Under the pieces are notes generated by a model that made no database searches, was not told where the DNA came from, and saw only the letters and a list, made by a program, of their open reading frames with translations. A stretch of 64,000 nt of DNA from an uncultured Gemmatimonadota bacterium. Lineage in GTDB: Bacteria > Gemmatimonadota > Gemmatimonadetes > Gemmatimonadales > Gemmatimonadaceae. This document shows, piece by piece, positions 8,710 to 16,085 of this stretch (position 1 is the first letter of the stretch; each line of letters begins with the position of its first letter). The stretch spans positions 1-64,000 of the forward strand of contig CAIRYG010000005.1 of the NCBI GenBank assembly GCA_903882745.1, given 5' to 3'. A program made the translations under genes and the position numbers.

Positions 8710-8738
8710 TTGACAAATGTTTGGTATTCTGGTATTCT
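8710..8738 (+). promoter_or_regulatory. Promoter of RHH-GNAT-XRE-ImmA operon with tandem operator-like repeats
   Basis: TTGACA (8710-8715), 17-nt spacer, TATTCT (8733-8738). Two perfect head-to-tail copies of GGTATTCT (8723-8730 and 8731-8738) fill the 3' spacer and the -10 box. Short tandem repeats in this position are typical RHH-repressor sites, so autoregulation by the first gene is likely (inference). A strong ribosome-binding site, GGAAGGAGGAG, precedes the ATG at 8767. Confidence 0.65.
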
Positions 8739-8766
8739 TTGAGCATAACGAAGCGGAAGGAGGAGT

Positions 8767-8991
8767 ATGCGGGAGAAGGAAAGGGCAAAAAAGACTATGA
8801 CTCTCAACCTCTCGGATGAGGAAATGAGTGTCGTGGAGTCACTCGCGCGCGAGAAGGACCTCTCGAAGACTGCGCTGATTCGTCAAGCGCTTCGTCTCTA
8901 TCAAGCCGTCGACGTTCGCCGAGCTCGGGGTGACAAGCTCATGGTCGAGAACGACGAGACCAAGGAAAAGTCAGAACTGGTGCTCCTGTGA
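8767..8991 (+). CDS. Ribbon-helix-helix (CopG-like) DNA-binding protein
   Basis: A 74-residue protein with a clear ribbon-helix-helix fold: strand KKTMTLNLS (9-17), helix EEMSVVESLAREK, turn DLSKTALIRQALRLYQ. It is the first gene of a four-gene operon whose other members encode a GNAT acetyltransferase, an XRE protein and an ImmA/IrrE protease. The ATG at 8767 follows an excellent Shine-Dalgarno sequence, and its stop overlaps the next start as GTGA. An RHH protein paired with a GNAT enzyme is the layout of TacAT/AtaRT-type toxin-antitoxin systems, so it may be an antitoxin and autorepressor. It could equally be the regulator of the divergent Bub operon. Confidence 0.85.
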   Translation: MREKERAKKTMTLNLSDEEMSVVESLAREKDLSKTALIRQALRLYQAVDVRRARGDKLMVENDETKEKSELVLL

Positions 8992-9605
8992 CGTCAGTGC
9001 CGCAACCGGTTTGGCTGCGGCACTCAGACGGTTCGCCGGTAGCTGCGAGTCTGGTTCGAGGGCTAAACGAGCAGCACATCGAACTCTGGAGAGCGCACTG
9101 GTACCCCGCGCGCGAAGCGGCTCTCTCGAAGCAGGCAGCTTCTGGCCAGAAGCTGCCTGAGCACGCTCGTTGGGATTGGGAGCGTAAGCTGCGAAAGGTC
9201 ACCGGACTTCTCGGGTTTGCCGGCTATGCGATCGAATGCGATGGCATTCCCCAAGGCCTCATGCTCTTGGATTTGAATCAAACGGCGAAGGTTTCCAAGC
9301 AGAAGGGCAAGCCCCTAGTCTACGTCCAGTACGTGGAGGTCGCCCCGTGGAACTCAGAGTTGCTTGTGAAGCCAATACGGTACCGCGGTGTGGGGTCACT
9401 TCTTATTCGGGCAGCGATTGAACGAAGTATCGATGAAGAATTCCATGGTCGCGTTGGTCTGGTTGCGTTACCACAGGCCGAGGGGTTCTACCGGAATACG
9501 ATTGGAATGACAGACCTCGGGCCGCAGCTGGAGGCTCAGGGATTGCGATATTTCGAGCTGACTGAAGCGCAGGCCAAAGCATTCGTAGCGAAGACTGGAG
9601 GATAA
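8988..9605 (+). CDS. GNAT-family acetyltransferase
   Basis: A 205-residue protein with the acetyl-CoA-binding motif A of GNAT enzymes, YRGVGSLLIRAAI at about residues 132-144, preceded by the YVQYVEVAPWNS strand and followed by VGLVALPQAEGFYRN (the Y/F after the A-B strands is typical). It is longer than classical GNAT toxins (about 160-175 residues) because of an N-terminal ~60-residue extension rich in Trp and charged residues. The GTG start overlaps the RHH stop. The substrate is unknown: it could be a tRNA-acetylating toxin held by the RHH partner, or an enzyme that modifies a component of the neighbouring conjugation system. The first option follows gene-order precedent; the second is speculation. 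Confidence 0.75.
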   Translation: MTSVPQPVWLRHSDGSPVAASLVRGLNEQHIELWRAHWYPAREAALSKQAASGQKLPEHARWDWERKLRKVTGLLGFAGYAIECDGIPQGLMLLDLNQTAKVSKQKGKPLVYVQYVEVAPWNSELLVKPIRYRGVGSLLIRAAIERSIDEEFHGRVGLVALPQAEGFYRNTIGMTDLGPQLEAQGLRYFELTEAQAKAFVAKTGG

Positions 9606-9606
9606 G

Positions 9607-10080
9607 ATGCCGCTCAAGTGGACGCCGCAGATCTGCGATATGTTGGCCACGATGGAGGACGGGCAGGAGGTCACCGCGGGCGTGAGTCTCCCCGAAGAAC
9701 GCGAGACCGACCACGAGACGCCAGGAAAGGCTGGAGCTCTCGCACTAGGCAGATTCGTCAAACTTGCCCGTCGCAAGGCGGGCCTAACGGAGCAGCAGCT
9801 TGCCGGTGTATCGGGACTAGAGGTCGAGGAGGTCCAGGGAGTGGAAGCGTCAATCGCCGACGCCTGCGAACCCCGGGTCGTCATTCGTCTGTCGAAAGCT
9901 CTGAAACGGCCCCAAAAGGAGCTGTTGTACTTGGCCGGACTAATGAATCCCCGCGAAGTCGGAGTGGGCTATGAGGGTATAAAATTTGCTGCGCACTCAG
10001 ATCCGTCGACGGCCCTGACGCACGAGGAAGAAGTCGAGTTGAGTGCCTTCATACAATTTCTCTCGACTCGCTTGAAGTGA
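9607..10080 (+). CDS. XRE-family helix-turn-helix regulator
   Basis: A 157-residue protein with an HTH_XRE domain at residues ~46-110: LGRFVKLARRKAGLTEQQLA, recognition helix GLEVEEVQGVEAS, then LSKALKRPQKELLYLAGL. The N-terminal 45 residues and the acidic C-terminal 35 residues (THEEEVELSAFIQFLS) flank it. The start ATG lies 1 nt after the GNAT stop with GGAGGATAAG upstream. It overlaps the ImmA/IrrE-like gene by GTGA. The pair is equivalent to ImmR/ImmA of mobile elements, in which the protease destroys the repressor on a stress signal. It is therefore a candidate sensor-repressor for the island. Confidence 0.85.
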   Translation: MPLKWTPQICDMLATMEDGQEVTAGVSLPEERETDHETPGKAGALALGRFVKLARRKAGLTEQQLAGVSGLEVEEVQGVEASIADACEPRVVIRLSKALKRPQKELLYLAGLMNPREVGVGYEGIKFAAHSDPSTALTHEEEVELSAFIQFLSTRLK

Positions 10081-11021
10081 CCTCATCGTCTCCTCGCACT
10101 AGACCCTTCGCACGCGAAATTCGCGTAAGTGACGGTTCGAAGCGCGAAATTGACCAGCATGTCGAGAAGGTCTTGCGCGGCCTAGGCAACCCGCCACCGC
10201 CACTGGACCTTCGTGAAGTCCGCGAGCTTCTACGGCTCGACATGGGCTATTACTCGTCGGGGGACGATAGCGCGCTCCGCGAGAAGCTGAGTAAACTGAG
10301 GGTGGCTGGGAAACAGGTGCTCGCTAGACCAGGCCTACTTGTTGACGCCGTGCGCAAGCACAATCTTCGGGCGCTATATCTTCCAGACCGGAAGCGCATT
10401 CTCCTCGACGAGGACATGCCGAAGAAGAAGCACCGATGGAGCGAGGCACATGAGGTTGGACACAGCCTTCTCGATTGGCATCATGAAACCATGCTTGGTG
10501 ACACTGAGTCAACACTGACACCGCTCTGTCGAGCTCACATCGAAGCCGAAGCAAACTTCGCCGCAGGACGGTTGTTGTTTCTTGGTGCGCGATTCGATGA
10601 CGAGATTGTCGCACACCCTCCGACAATTGCATCCGTTCAGGCTCTCGCGGCGACGTACGGCAATTCCATTACCTCGACGCTGTGGCGAATGGTCGAGCAA
10701 TATCCGGAGCCCGTTCAACTGGTTGGCTTGGTCAGCGATCATCCGCGATATTCTGCGTCGAATACTGTTGTGGGCGAATCTCCTGTTCGACACACTTTCT
10801 TCAGCCGTACTTTTCTGCGATCGGTGGGCCCGGTCGCGAATGAAATACTATGGGCGCACGTTCAAAGCTACAGCTCTTACGTGAAGCGCGGTCCTTTAGG
10901 TCAGGCAGAGGTGTTTCTCGCTAGCAAGTCCGGCGAGTTGGTCCCATTTGTTTTTGAGACTTTCTACAATGGATATGATGCACTAACGCTCGGCGTGAAT
11001 TCGCTTCGCAAGTCAGGCTAG
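10077..11021 (+). CDS. ImmA/IrrE-family metallopeptidase
   Basis: A 314-residue protein with the zinc metallopeptidase signature HEVGH at 125-129 and downstream HIEAEANFAAGRLL (154-167), the second metal-ligand helix of the ImmA/IrrE family. Family members cleave partner XRE repressors (ImmA, IrrE/PprI). Here the partner is the immediately upstream XRE protein, whose stop overlaps this GTG start. The C-terminal ~110 residues carry no motif I recognise. This is the last gene of the operon, and a ~95-bp non-coding gap follows. If the analogy holds, it would release repression of the operon, and perhaps of the divergent Bub genes, after a phage or DNA-damage signal (inference). Confidence 0.88.
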   Translation: MTSSSPRTRPFAREIRVSDGSKREIDQHVEKVLRGLGNPPPPLDLREVRELLRLDMGYYSSGDDSALREKLSKLRVAGKQVLARPGLLVDAVRKHNLRALYLPDRKRILLDEDMPKKKHRWSEAHEVGHSLLDWHHETMLGDTESTLTPLCRAHIEAEANFAAGRLLFLGARFDDEIVAHPPTIASVQALAATYGNSITSTLWRMVEQYPEPVQLVGLVSDHPRYSASNTVVGESPVRHTFFSRTFLRSVGPVANEILWAHVQSYSSYVKRGPLGQAEVFLASKSGELVPFVFETFYNGYDALTLGVNSLRKSG

Positions 11022-11118
11022 ACCTCAGGCGGTGACGACGAGTGATTCGTGCGGCTGCCTCGCCTGATTGCTTCGCTACGTTCCAAGACGGTGAAAGACA
11101 TCGATCGTACGCCTTCCG

Positions 11119-12225
11119 TTGGCCCGAAGTTCATGGGTCCAACTTGACGCGCAATTGCTCGTTGAACACTCCGGGACCGCCGCGATACGTAGTCCCGAGT
11201 ATGAAGCCGCTTGCGTCTCGAGGGGCCGAGTCCTCCTGCAAGATCGGCAGCAGCCACTCGAACATCTCCCCCAGATCCTCGTCCTCAACTCCAGCGTCGA
11301 CGCCCGCGACGAACTCCATCTCTACCTCACCGACTACCGCTCGCTCTATGTCGCCGAGGTGTTGGCCGTTGAGGCCGACGACAAGAAGACCACCGATCCG
11401 CGCCACACCCCCGAGTACTACCGCCGCGAGAACCTGACCTGCGACGTCTGGTTCAAACTCGGCGACATTCGCGCGCTCGTGCACGACGACACCCTCGCCG
11501 TCCAGGCGGAACTCCGACAGCTCCGCGTCACCAGCTACAACGACCGCCCCGTCTCGCTCTACGGCGGCATGGTCAACCTCCCCCTCCTCGTCACGCGCCC
11601 CGACGGGATGCGCTTCTTCGACGACGACGAGCGCGAGCTCCTCAACGACGCCGACCTCTGGGTCGTGGCCGACGCCGCCCGCGTCGGACTTGGGCTCCTC
11701 ATGGCCGATCTGCGCGACAACCTCTTCGGCGTGCGCGCGTGGTCTGCGCTGAGTCCCACCGCCCGCACATTCGTGGCGACCGCCGAGCGTCTGATGCGGG
11801 ACCATCGGCGCGATGCGTCGTTCGACTTCGCCACCGTCCTCATTGAACTCAGCAAGGCGATCGAGGTGCAGGTCAACGGCATCATCGCCAGTGCGCTCTC
11901 CGGCGCGCCGGTGCCGCTACGCTCAGGGAACGTAGACGGACACTCAATAGACTTCAGCACCGCCCGCACACAATCCGTGGGGCAACTGAGCCGAGTGATC
12001 GCCGGCGACCGGGAGCGGATGGACTACCTGGCCACGCGTCTCACGGAGGGGCGGTGGTTCACGGAGACGCTGCCGCCGGTGCTCGAGGAGCTCGCGCCCT
12101 TCCGGAACGAGTCCGCCCACTCGGCGCGGCGGACGCGGGAGGAGGTGTTGCCGTTCCGGGATCGGATTGTGGGGGTGGGGTGTGAGGGAATCCTATCCGC
12201 GCTCACGAAGGTATCCGGAAAGTAG
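11119..12225 (+). CDS. Hypothetical protein with C-terminal HEPN-type motif
   Basis: A 368-residue protein of unknown family. The first ~180 residues are acidic and alpha/beta in appearance. The last ~140 are helical, and near the end they contain FRNESAH with Arg329 and His334, an Rx4H motif with Asn after Arg, as in HEPN-domain ribonucleases. The TTG at 11119 is the first start after the upstream in-frame stop at 11092-11094, and no good ribosome-binding site is seen, so the start is uncertain. It lies 97 bp downstream of the ImmA/IrrE gene on the same strand and is markedly GC-richer at third codon positions than genes to its left. It may therefore mark the island edge. HEPN assignment rests on one short motif. 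Confidence 0.6.
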   Translation: MARSSWVQLDAQLLVEHSGTAAIRSPEYEAACVSRGRVLLQDRQQPLEHLPQILVLNSSVDARDELHLYLTDYRSLYVAEVLAVEADDKKTTDPRHTPEYYRRENLTCDVWFKLGDIRALVHDDTLAVQAELRQLRVTSYNDRPVSLYGGMVNLPLLVTRPDGMRFFDDDERELLNDADLWVVADAARVGLGLLMADLRDNLFGVRAWSALSPTARTFVATAERLMRDHRRDASFDFATVLIELSKAIEVQVNGIIASALSGAPVPLRSGNVDGHSIDFSTARTQSVGQLSRVIAGDRERMDYLATRLTEGRWFTETLPPVLEELAPFRNESAHSARRTREEVLPFRDRIVGVGCEGILSALTKVSGK

Positions 12226-12314
12226 GTTTGGCGAATCGCGAGTCCGACCGACTGTCAGAGCCCCCCACGACCTTGGAGATGTGCCACGAAAGCTCATCCC
12301 AACGGAGGGTTCCA

Positions 12315-12890
12315 ATGAAGCTCCTCACCACCTGTTTCATCGCCGCGCTGCTCGTGCCGGCCACGACCGTGTACGCGCAGGAAGCCCCGCAGACGCGCCA
12401 CTCAGGTTTCCACGCATCGTTCGGACTCGGCGCCGGTTCCGCCGCCATGACGTGCAGCGGCTGCAACTCCGACCGCGAAACCAGCAGCTCGATGACGCTC
12501 CGCTTCGGCGGCGCTGTGAGTTCCAACGTCGTGCTCAGCGGTGAGATCAGCGGCTGGTCCAAGGACAAGAGCGGCGTCAGCACGAGCCTCAGCTTCCTGA
12601 CGCTCTCGGCGCAGATCTACCCCGAGCCGAATCAGGGCTTCTTCTGGAAGTTTGGGGCGGGACTCGTAGGCGCCCAGATCTCCACATCCGGAATCAAGGT
12701 CGAAGCCCAGGGATACGGGCTGACCGCCGGACTCGGCTACGACATCGCGCTCACGCGCGGCTTCTCACTGACGCCCTATGGGGACCTGGCTTGGATGTCG
12801 AGCGCCGAGGCGAAGCTCAACGGTTCCAACACCGGCTTCAACATCGGCGCGAACCTCGTGCATATCGGCCTAGCGGCGTCGTGGCGCTAG
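12315..12890 (+). CDS. Outer-membrane beta-barrel protein
   Basis: A 191-residue protein with a cleavable signal peptide (MKLLTTCFIAALLVPATTVYA, cleavage before QEAP). It continues with alternating aromatic/glycine strands ending in a terminal aromatic-plus-basic residue (ASWR), the pattern of small outer-membrane barrels. A short CSGCNSD segment follows the first strand. The ATG at 12315 has GGAGGG 6-11 nt upstream; a longer frame from 12228 lacks a signal peptide at its start and is rejected. No specific substrate can be assigned. It separates the defence island from the recombination nuclease genes and is probably ordinary chromosomal content. Confidence 0.75.
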   Translation: MKLLTTCFIAALLVPATTVYAQEAPQTRHSGFHASFGLGAGSAAMTCSGCNSDRETSSSMTLRFGGAVSSNVVLSGEISGWSKDKSGVSTSLSFLTLSAQIYPEPNQGFFWKFGAGLVGAQISTSGIKVEAQGYGLTAGLGYDIALTRGFSLTPYGDLAWMSSAEAKLNGSNTGFNIGANLVHIGLAASWR

Positions 12891-12938
12891 CCGCAGACTT
12901 CACGAGTAGGTAACGGCATCGATCGGACAGCATACACT

Positions 12939-15900
12939 ATGGCCACGGTTACTCTCACCACCATCCTCGACCCGGCCGCTCTCCTGGAGCGGTCGCTCGC
13001 GGGGTTGTTGCCGCTCGCCCCGTCGACAGCGGAGCATCCGTGGCCCACGCTCGCCTCGTGGATCGTGCTCCGGCAGGGCGGGCTCCGAGACGATCTGCAC
13101 CGCATGGCCGCCAACCGCGGTGTTGCAGGCTGGTTTGACCCACCGATCTGTCTGTTTAATGAAGTCGGCGAGCACTGGAGCACTCAATCGTCGCTTCCGG
13201 CGCTTACCGAACCAGAACGGCTGGCCATGCTTTCGGGGATCCTGGACCGCTTCGGCGGCACAATCTTCTCGCGAGCAACAGGGTCCGACGCGTGGGTGCC
13301 GCCCGTCGATCGCCTGATCGGCGAGCTGATCAGCGATGGCATTGACTGCGACGAGTTCACACGAGCGCTCACCACGACGGCTTCCGACACCTTTGCTCGC
13401 GCTCGAGCAGAGGTGCTCGGACGCATCTATCACGAATGGATTGCCGCACTCGCCGCGGCACAGAGGACCGACGGACGCGATGCACGGGTGCGTCTCGCGC
13501 GCGAGATTTCCGCAAATACCGATGCATTCGCCAAGCAACTCGGCGGCCGTCGCGAGGTACGGATCGTTGGTCTCGCCGATCTGCGCGGTGGATGGCGACA
13601 GCTCATTGAGGCGCTCGCCGCAACTCCAGCGCTCGACCGCGTGGAGCTGCTCTGTTCCTCCCGCGTTGAACTTCCTGCCTCGCTCAGTGTCGAGTACGGG
13701 CCAGCTACGCTGATCCCGTCATTCGCTGATGCGCTCTTTACAGAAACACTGATTCCGAAACCGAGCGTGCGGCTCGTGGAGGCTCCGGATGCCGCACGCG
13801 AAGTCGAGCTGATTGCCGTCAGGGTGCGCGCCCTGATCGATGCAGGTGTGTCGCCCTCGCGCATCGCGGTGGTGGCGCGCCAGGCGCGGCCACTCGTGAA
13901 TGACATGTCCGACGCGCTTGCCCGCCTCGGCGTTCCCGCCTCGGCGCGCCGTCGAACAGGACTCGCACATACGGCGCCGGCGCGGGCCCTGCGTGCGATG
14001 CTGTCCGTGATTGTCGACGGGTGGTCGCGACACAGCGTGGTGGAGCTCGCCGAACACCCTCTGCTCGCTACTGGCGTTGATCCCACCGTTGCGAACTTTC
14101 TTGGATACGCACAGCAGATGCGCTCACGAGCCGACTGGCACAATGCCCTCGCGGCACTCGTCACGCGGTGCGAGAAACACGACCGTGGGGAAGATGCCGA
14201 GGACGAGTACCCGAAGCGGTTACCGCCGACAGAAAAGGTCGCCGCGACGCTCGCGGCATGGGACCTGCTCAGTGATCGCCTTGCTGTGCTTGAATCGGTT
14301 CGGCCGCTCGCCGAGTGGTTTGAGTGGGTGCACGAGGTGTTGACCGGCGGTGCGTGGGCAATTTCCGATGCGCTGACCCAGCAGTTGCGCGACGTGGATG
14401 TTTGGCAAGCCGATGTGCGCGCTCGTGACTTGATTGCTCAGCACGCGATGGCCTGGAGCGCGGCTGTCCGGAAGTTCGGCGCCGACTCTGCGCCCGTTGA
14501 TGCTGCTTCCTTTGCGGGGCGACTCGAACTGCTGCTCGAGCAAGACCTGATCACCCCTCCGCTCACGGATTTCGGCGTGGTGGTCGCAGAAGCGCTCGCA
14601 GCGGGATGGCGTGGCTTTGATCACCTGTTCGTGATCGGGTTGTCGGCTGGGATCTTTCCGCAGCGACCCGGCGCCGGCGGTGTACTCGACGACGATGATC
14701 GCCGTGCGCTGATTGCGGCTGGTCTCCCGCTCGACGCCCCCGATGCCTGGCGCACGCGTGAAAGCGAACTGTTCCGTGTGCTGTGCGCTGCGCCGACACG
14801 CGGCTTGACCATAAGCTGGCCGGTGCTCGATTCCGGTGGGCGCGACACCGTACGCTCGACGTTCGTGGATGAAGCGGCGGCGGTTCTTGCACGCGCGCAT
14901 GGTGTGGAGGCCAGCGATGAGGAGCTCGAGCGCACGGGGGTACTTGAACGCATCCCCACCTTCGAGGAACTGGTTCCCGGGTTTCCGGTCGTGCGCGACG
15001 CGGAATCCGTCGCGCATGCACAGGTTGCAGCGGCGCGCGAAATTGGGCGCACAAAAGCGCCGAGTGCTTGGAACGGGTTGATTGAGGATCCCGCGCAACG
15101 GGACTGGATTGCGAAGAAGTACGACGAATCATTTGTATGGTCTGCCACGCAGCTGGAGCAAGCCGCGAAGTGCCGATGGCACTGGTTTGCGCAGCGTCTC
15201 CTGCGGCTTGATCCCCAGGCGGAGGCAGACGACCAAATGGAGCCGACCGTTCGCGGTACGTTGTTGCACGACGCGCTTGATCGCTTTTTCAAGGCGGCGC
15301 GCGCGCAACAAGCTGGGGTGGTGGCGTATCTTCGCGCGCCCGACGCGGACTGGGCACGACCGCTTATGGTGAAGGCACTCGACGAGGCGTGGGCAGCCGC
15401 AGCCGCGAGCAAGACGTGGCTCGGTCCGGAGGCGTTACGGAGCACAGCACGCGCCGAGCTGCAGGCTGATTTGCTCCGCTATCTCGATTTTGAGATCGAG
15501 TACAATGACAAGTCGTTCAATCCGAGAACGAACGCGTCGAAGCAGATCCGCACTGGAGCTTTTGAGGGTGAGTTCCGGTTCGATAGGGTCGAACTCCACG
15601 GTGACGGCGTGACTTTTCTGCTTGGCGGTTCTGTCGATCGTGTTGATCTAGGGCAGGACGATCGAATCGAGGGCGCCGAACAGTATATGGCGGCAATCGA
15701 CTATAAGTCGTCGAAGTACTCCGTACCTGCGGCGGGAAATAAAGAGGCCTGGGGCGACCGCGTCGTACTGCAGGTTCCGCTCTACGCAGCGGCAATGCAG
15801 AAAGAGCGGCCTGACCTGAAGTTCGCGCGCATGGAGTATCGGTCCATTCGCCCGCCTGAAGTACTGCACGTGCTGTCGTTGGCACCGGTGAAGGCCAATG

Positions 15901-16085
15901 CCGTGCAGGATGCTCCAGACGCTCAGATCAAGCTGCAGGATGCGCTCGATGGGGCTGGAGCGCGTATTTCACAAATTCGTGCTGGGGATTTACCCACCAG
16001 CCCGACCAAGTCGTGCGCCTGTTCCCCATACTGTCCTGCACGCGACATTTGCCGAATTCCTGGCGGACCGGAGGAGACGCGGTGA
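12939..16085 (+). CDS. AddB-like helicase-nuclease subunit
   Basis: A 1048-residue protein with the layout of AddB-type subunits: a degenerate helicase-like body and a C-terminal PD-(D/E)XK nuclease. Visible elements are SATQLEQAAKCRWHWF (~residue 730-745, first iron-sulphur Cys), RGTLLHDALDRFF, and a catalytic AAIDYKSSKY around residue 920. A final cysteine cluster CACSPYCPARDIC completes the 4Fe-4S site typical of AddB. With the next gene it would form an ATP-dependent exonuclease/helicase that processes double-strand ends for recombination and degrades linear foreign DNA. Its stop overlaps the addA-like start (TGATG). The ATG at 12939 has no strong ribosome-binding site. Confidence 0.85.
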   Translation: MATVTLTTILDPAALLERSLAGLLPLAPSTAEHPWPTLASWIVLRQGGLRDDLHRMAANRGVAGWFDPPICLFNEVGEHWSTQSSLPALTEPERLAMLSGILDRFGGTIFSRATGSDAWVPPVDRLIGELISDGIDCDEFTRALTTTASDTFARARAEVLGRIYHEWIAALAAAQRTDGRDARVRLAREISANTDAFAKQLGGRREVRIVGLADLRGGWRQLIEALAATPALDRVELLCSSRVELPASLSVEYGPATLIPSFADALFTETLIPKPSVRLVEAPDAAREVELIAVRVRALIDAGVSPSRIAVVARQARPLVNDMSDALARLGVPASARRRTGLAHTAPARALRAMLSVIVDGWSRHSVVELAEHPLLATGVDPTVANFLGYAQQMRSRADWHNALAALVTRCEKHDRGEDAEDEYPKRLPPTEKVAATLAAWDLLSDRLAVLESVRPLAEWFEWVHEVLTGGAWAISDALTQQLRDVDVWQADVRARDLIAQHAMAWSAAVRKFGADSAPVDAASFAGRLELLLEQDLITPPLTDFGVVVAEALAAGWRGFDHLFVIGLSAGIFPQRPGAGGVLDDDDRRALIAAGLPLDAPDAWRTRESELFRVLCAAPTRGLTISWPVLDSGGRDTVRSTFVDEAAAVLARAHGVEASDEELERTGVLERIPTFEELVPGFPVVRDAESVAHAQVAAAREIGRTKAPSAWNGLIEDPAQRDWIAKKYDESFVWSATQLEQAAKCRWHWFAQRLLRLDPQAEADDQMEPTVRGTLLHDALDRFFKAARAQQAGVVAYLRAPDADWARPLMVKALDEAWAAAAASKTWLGPEALRSTARAELQADLLRYLDFEIEYNDKSFNPRTNASKQIRTGAFEGEFRFDRVELHGDGVTFLLGGSVDRVDLGQDDRIEGAEQYMAAIDYKSSKYSVPAAGNKEAWGDRVVLQVPLYAAAMQKERPDLKFARMEYRSIRPPEVLHVLSLAPVKANAVQDAPDAQIKLQDALDGAGARISQIRAGDLPTSPTKSCACSPYCPARDICRIPGGPEETR

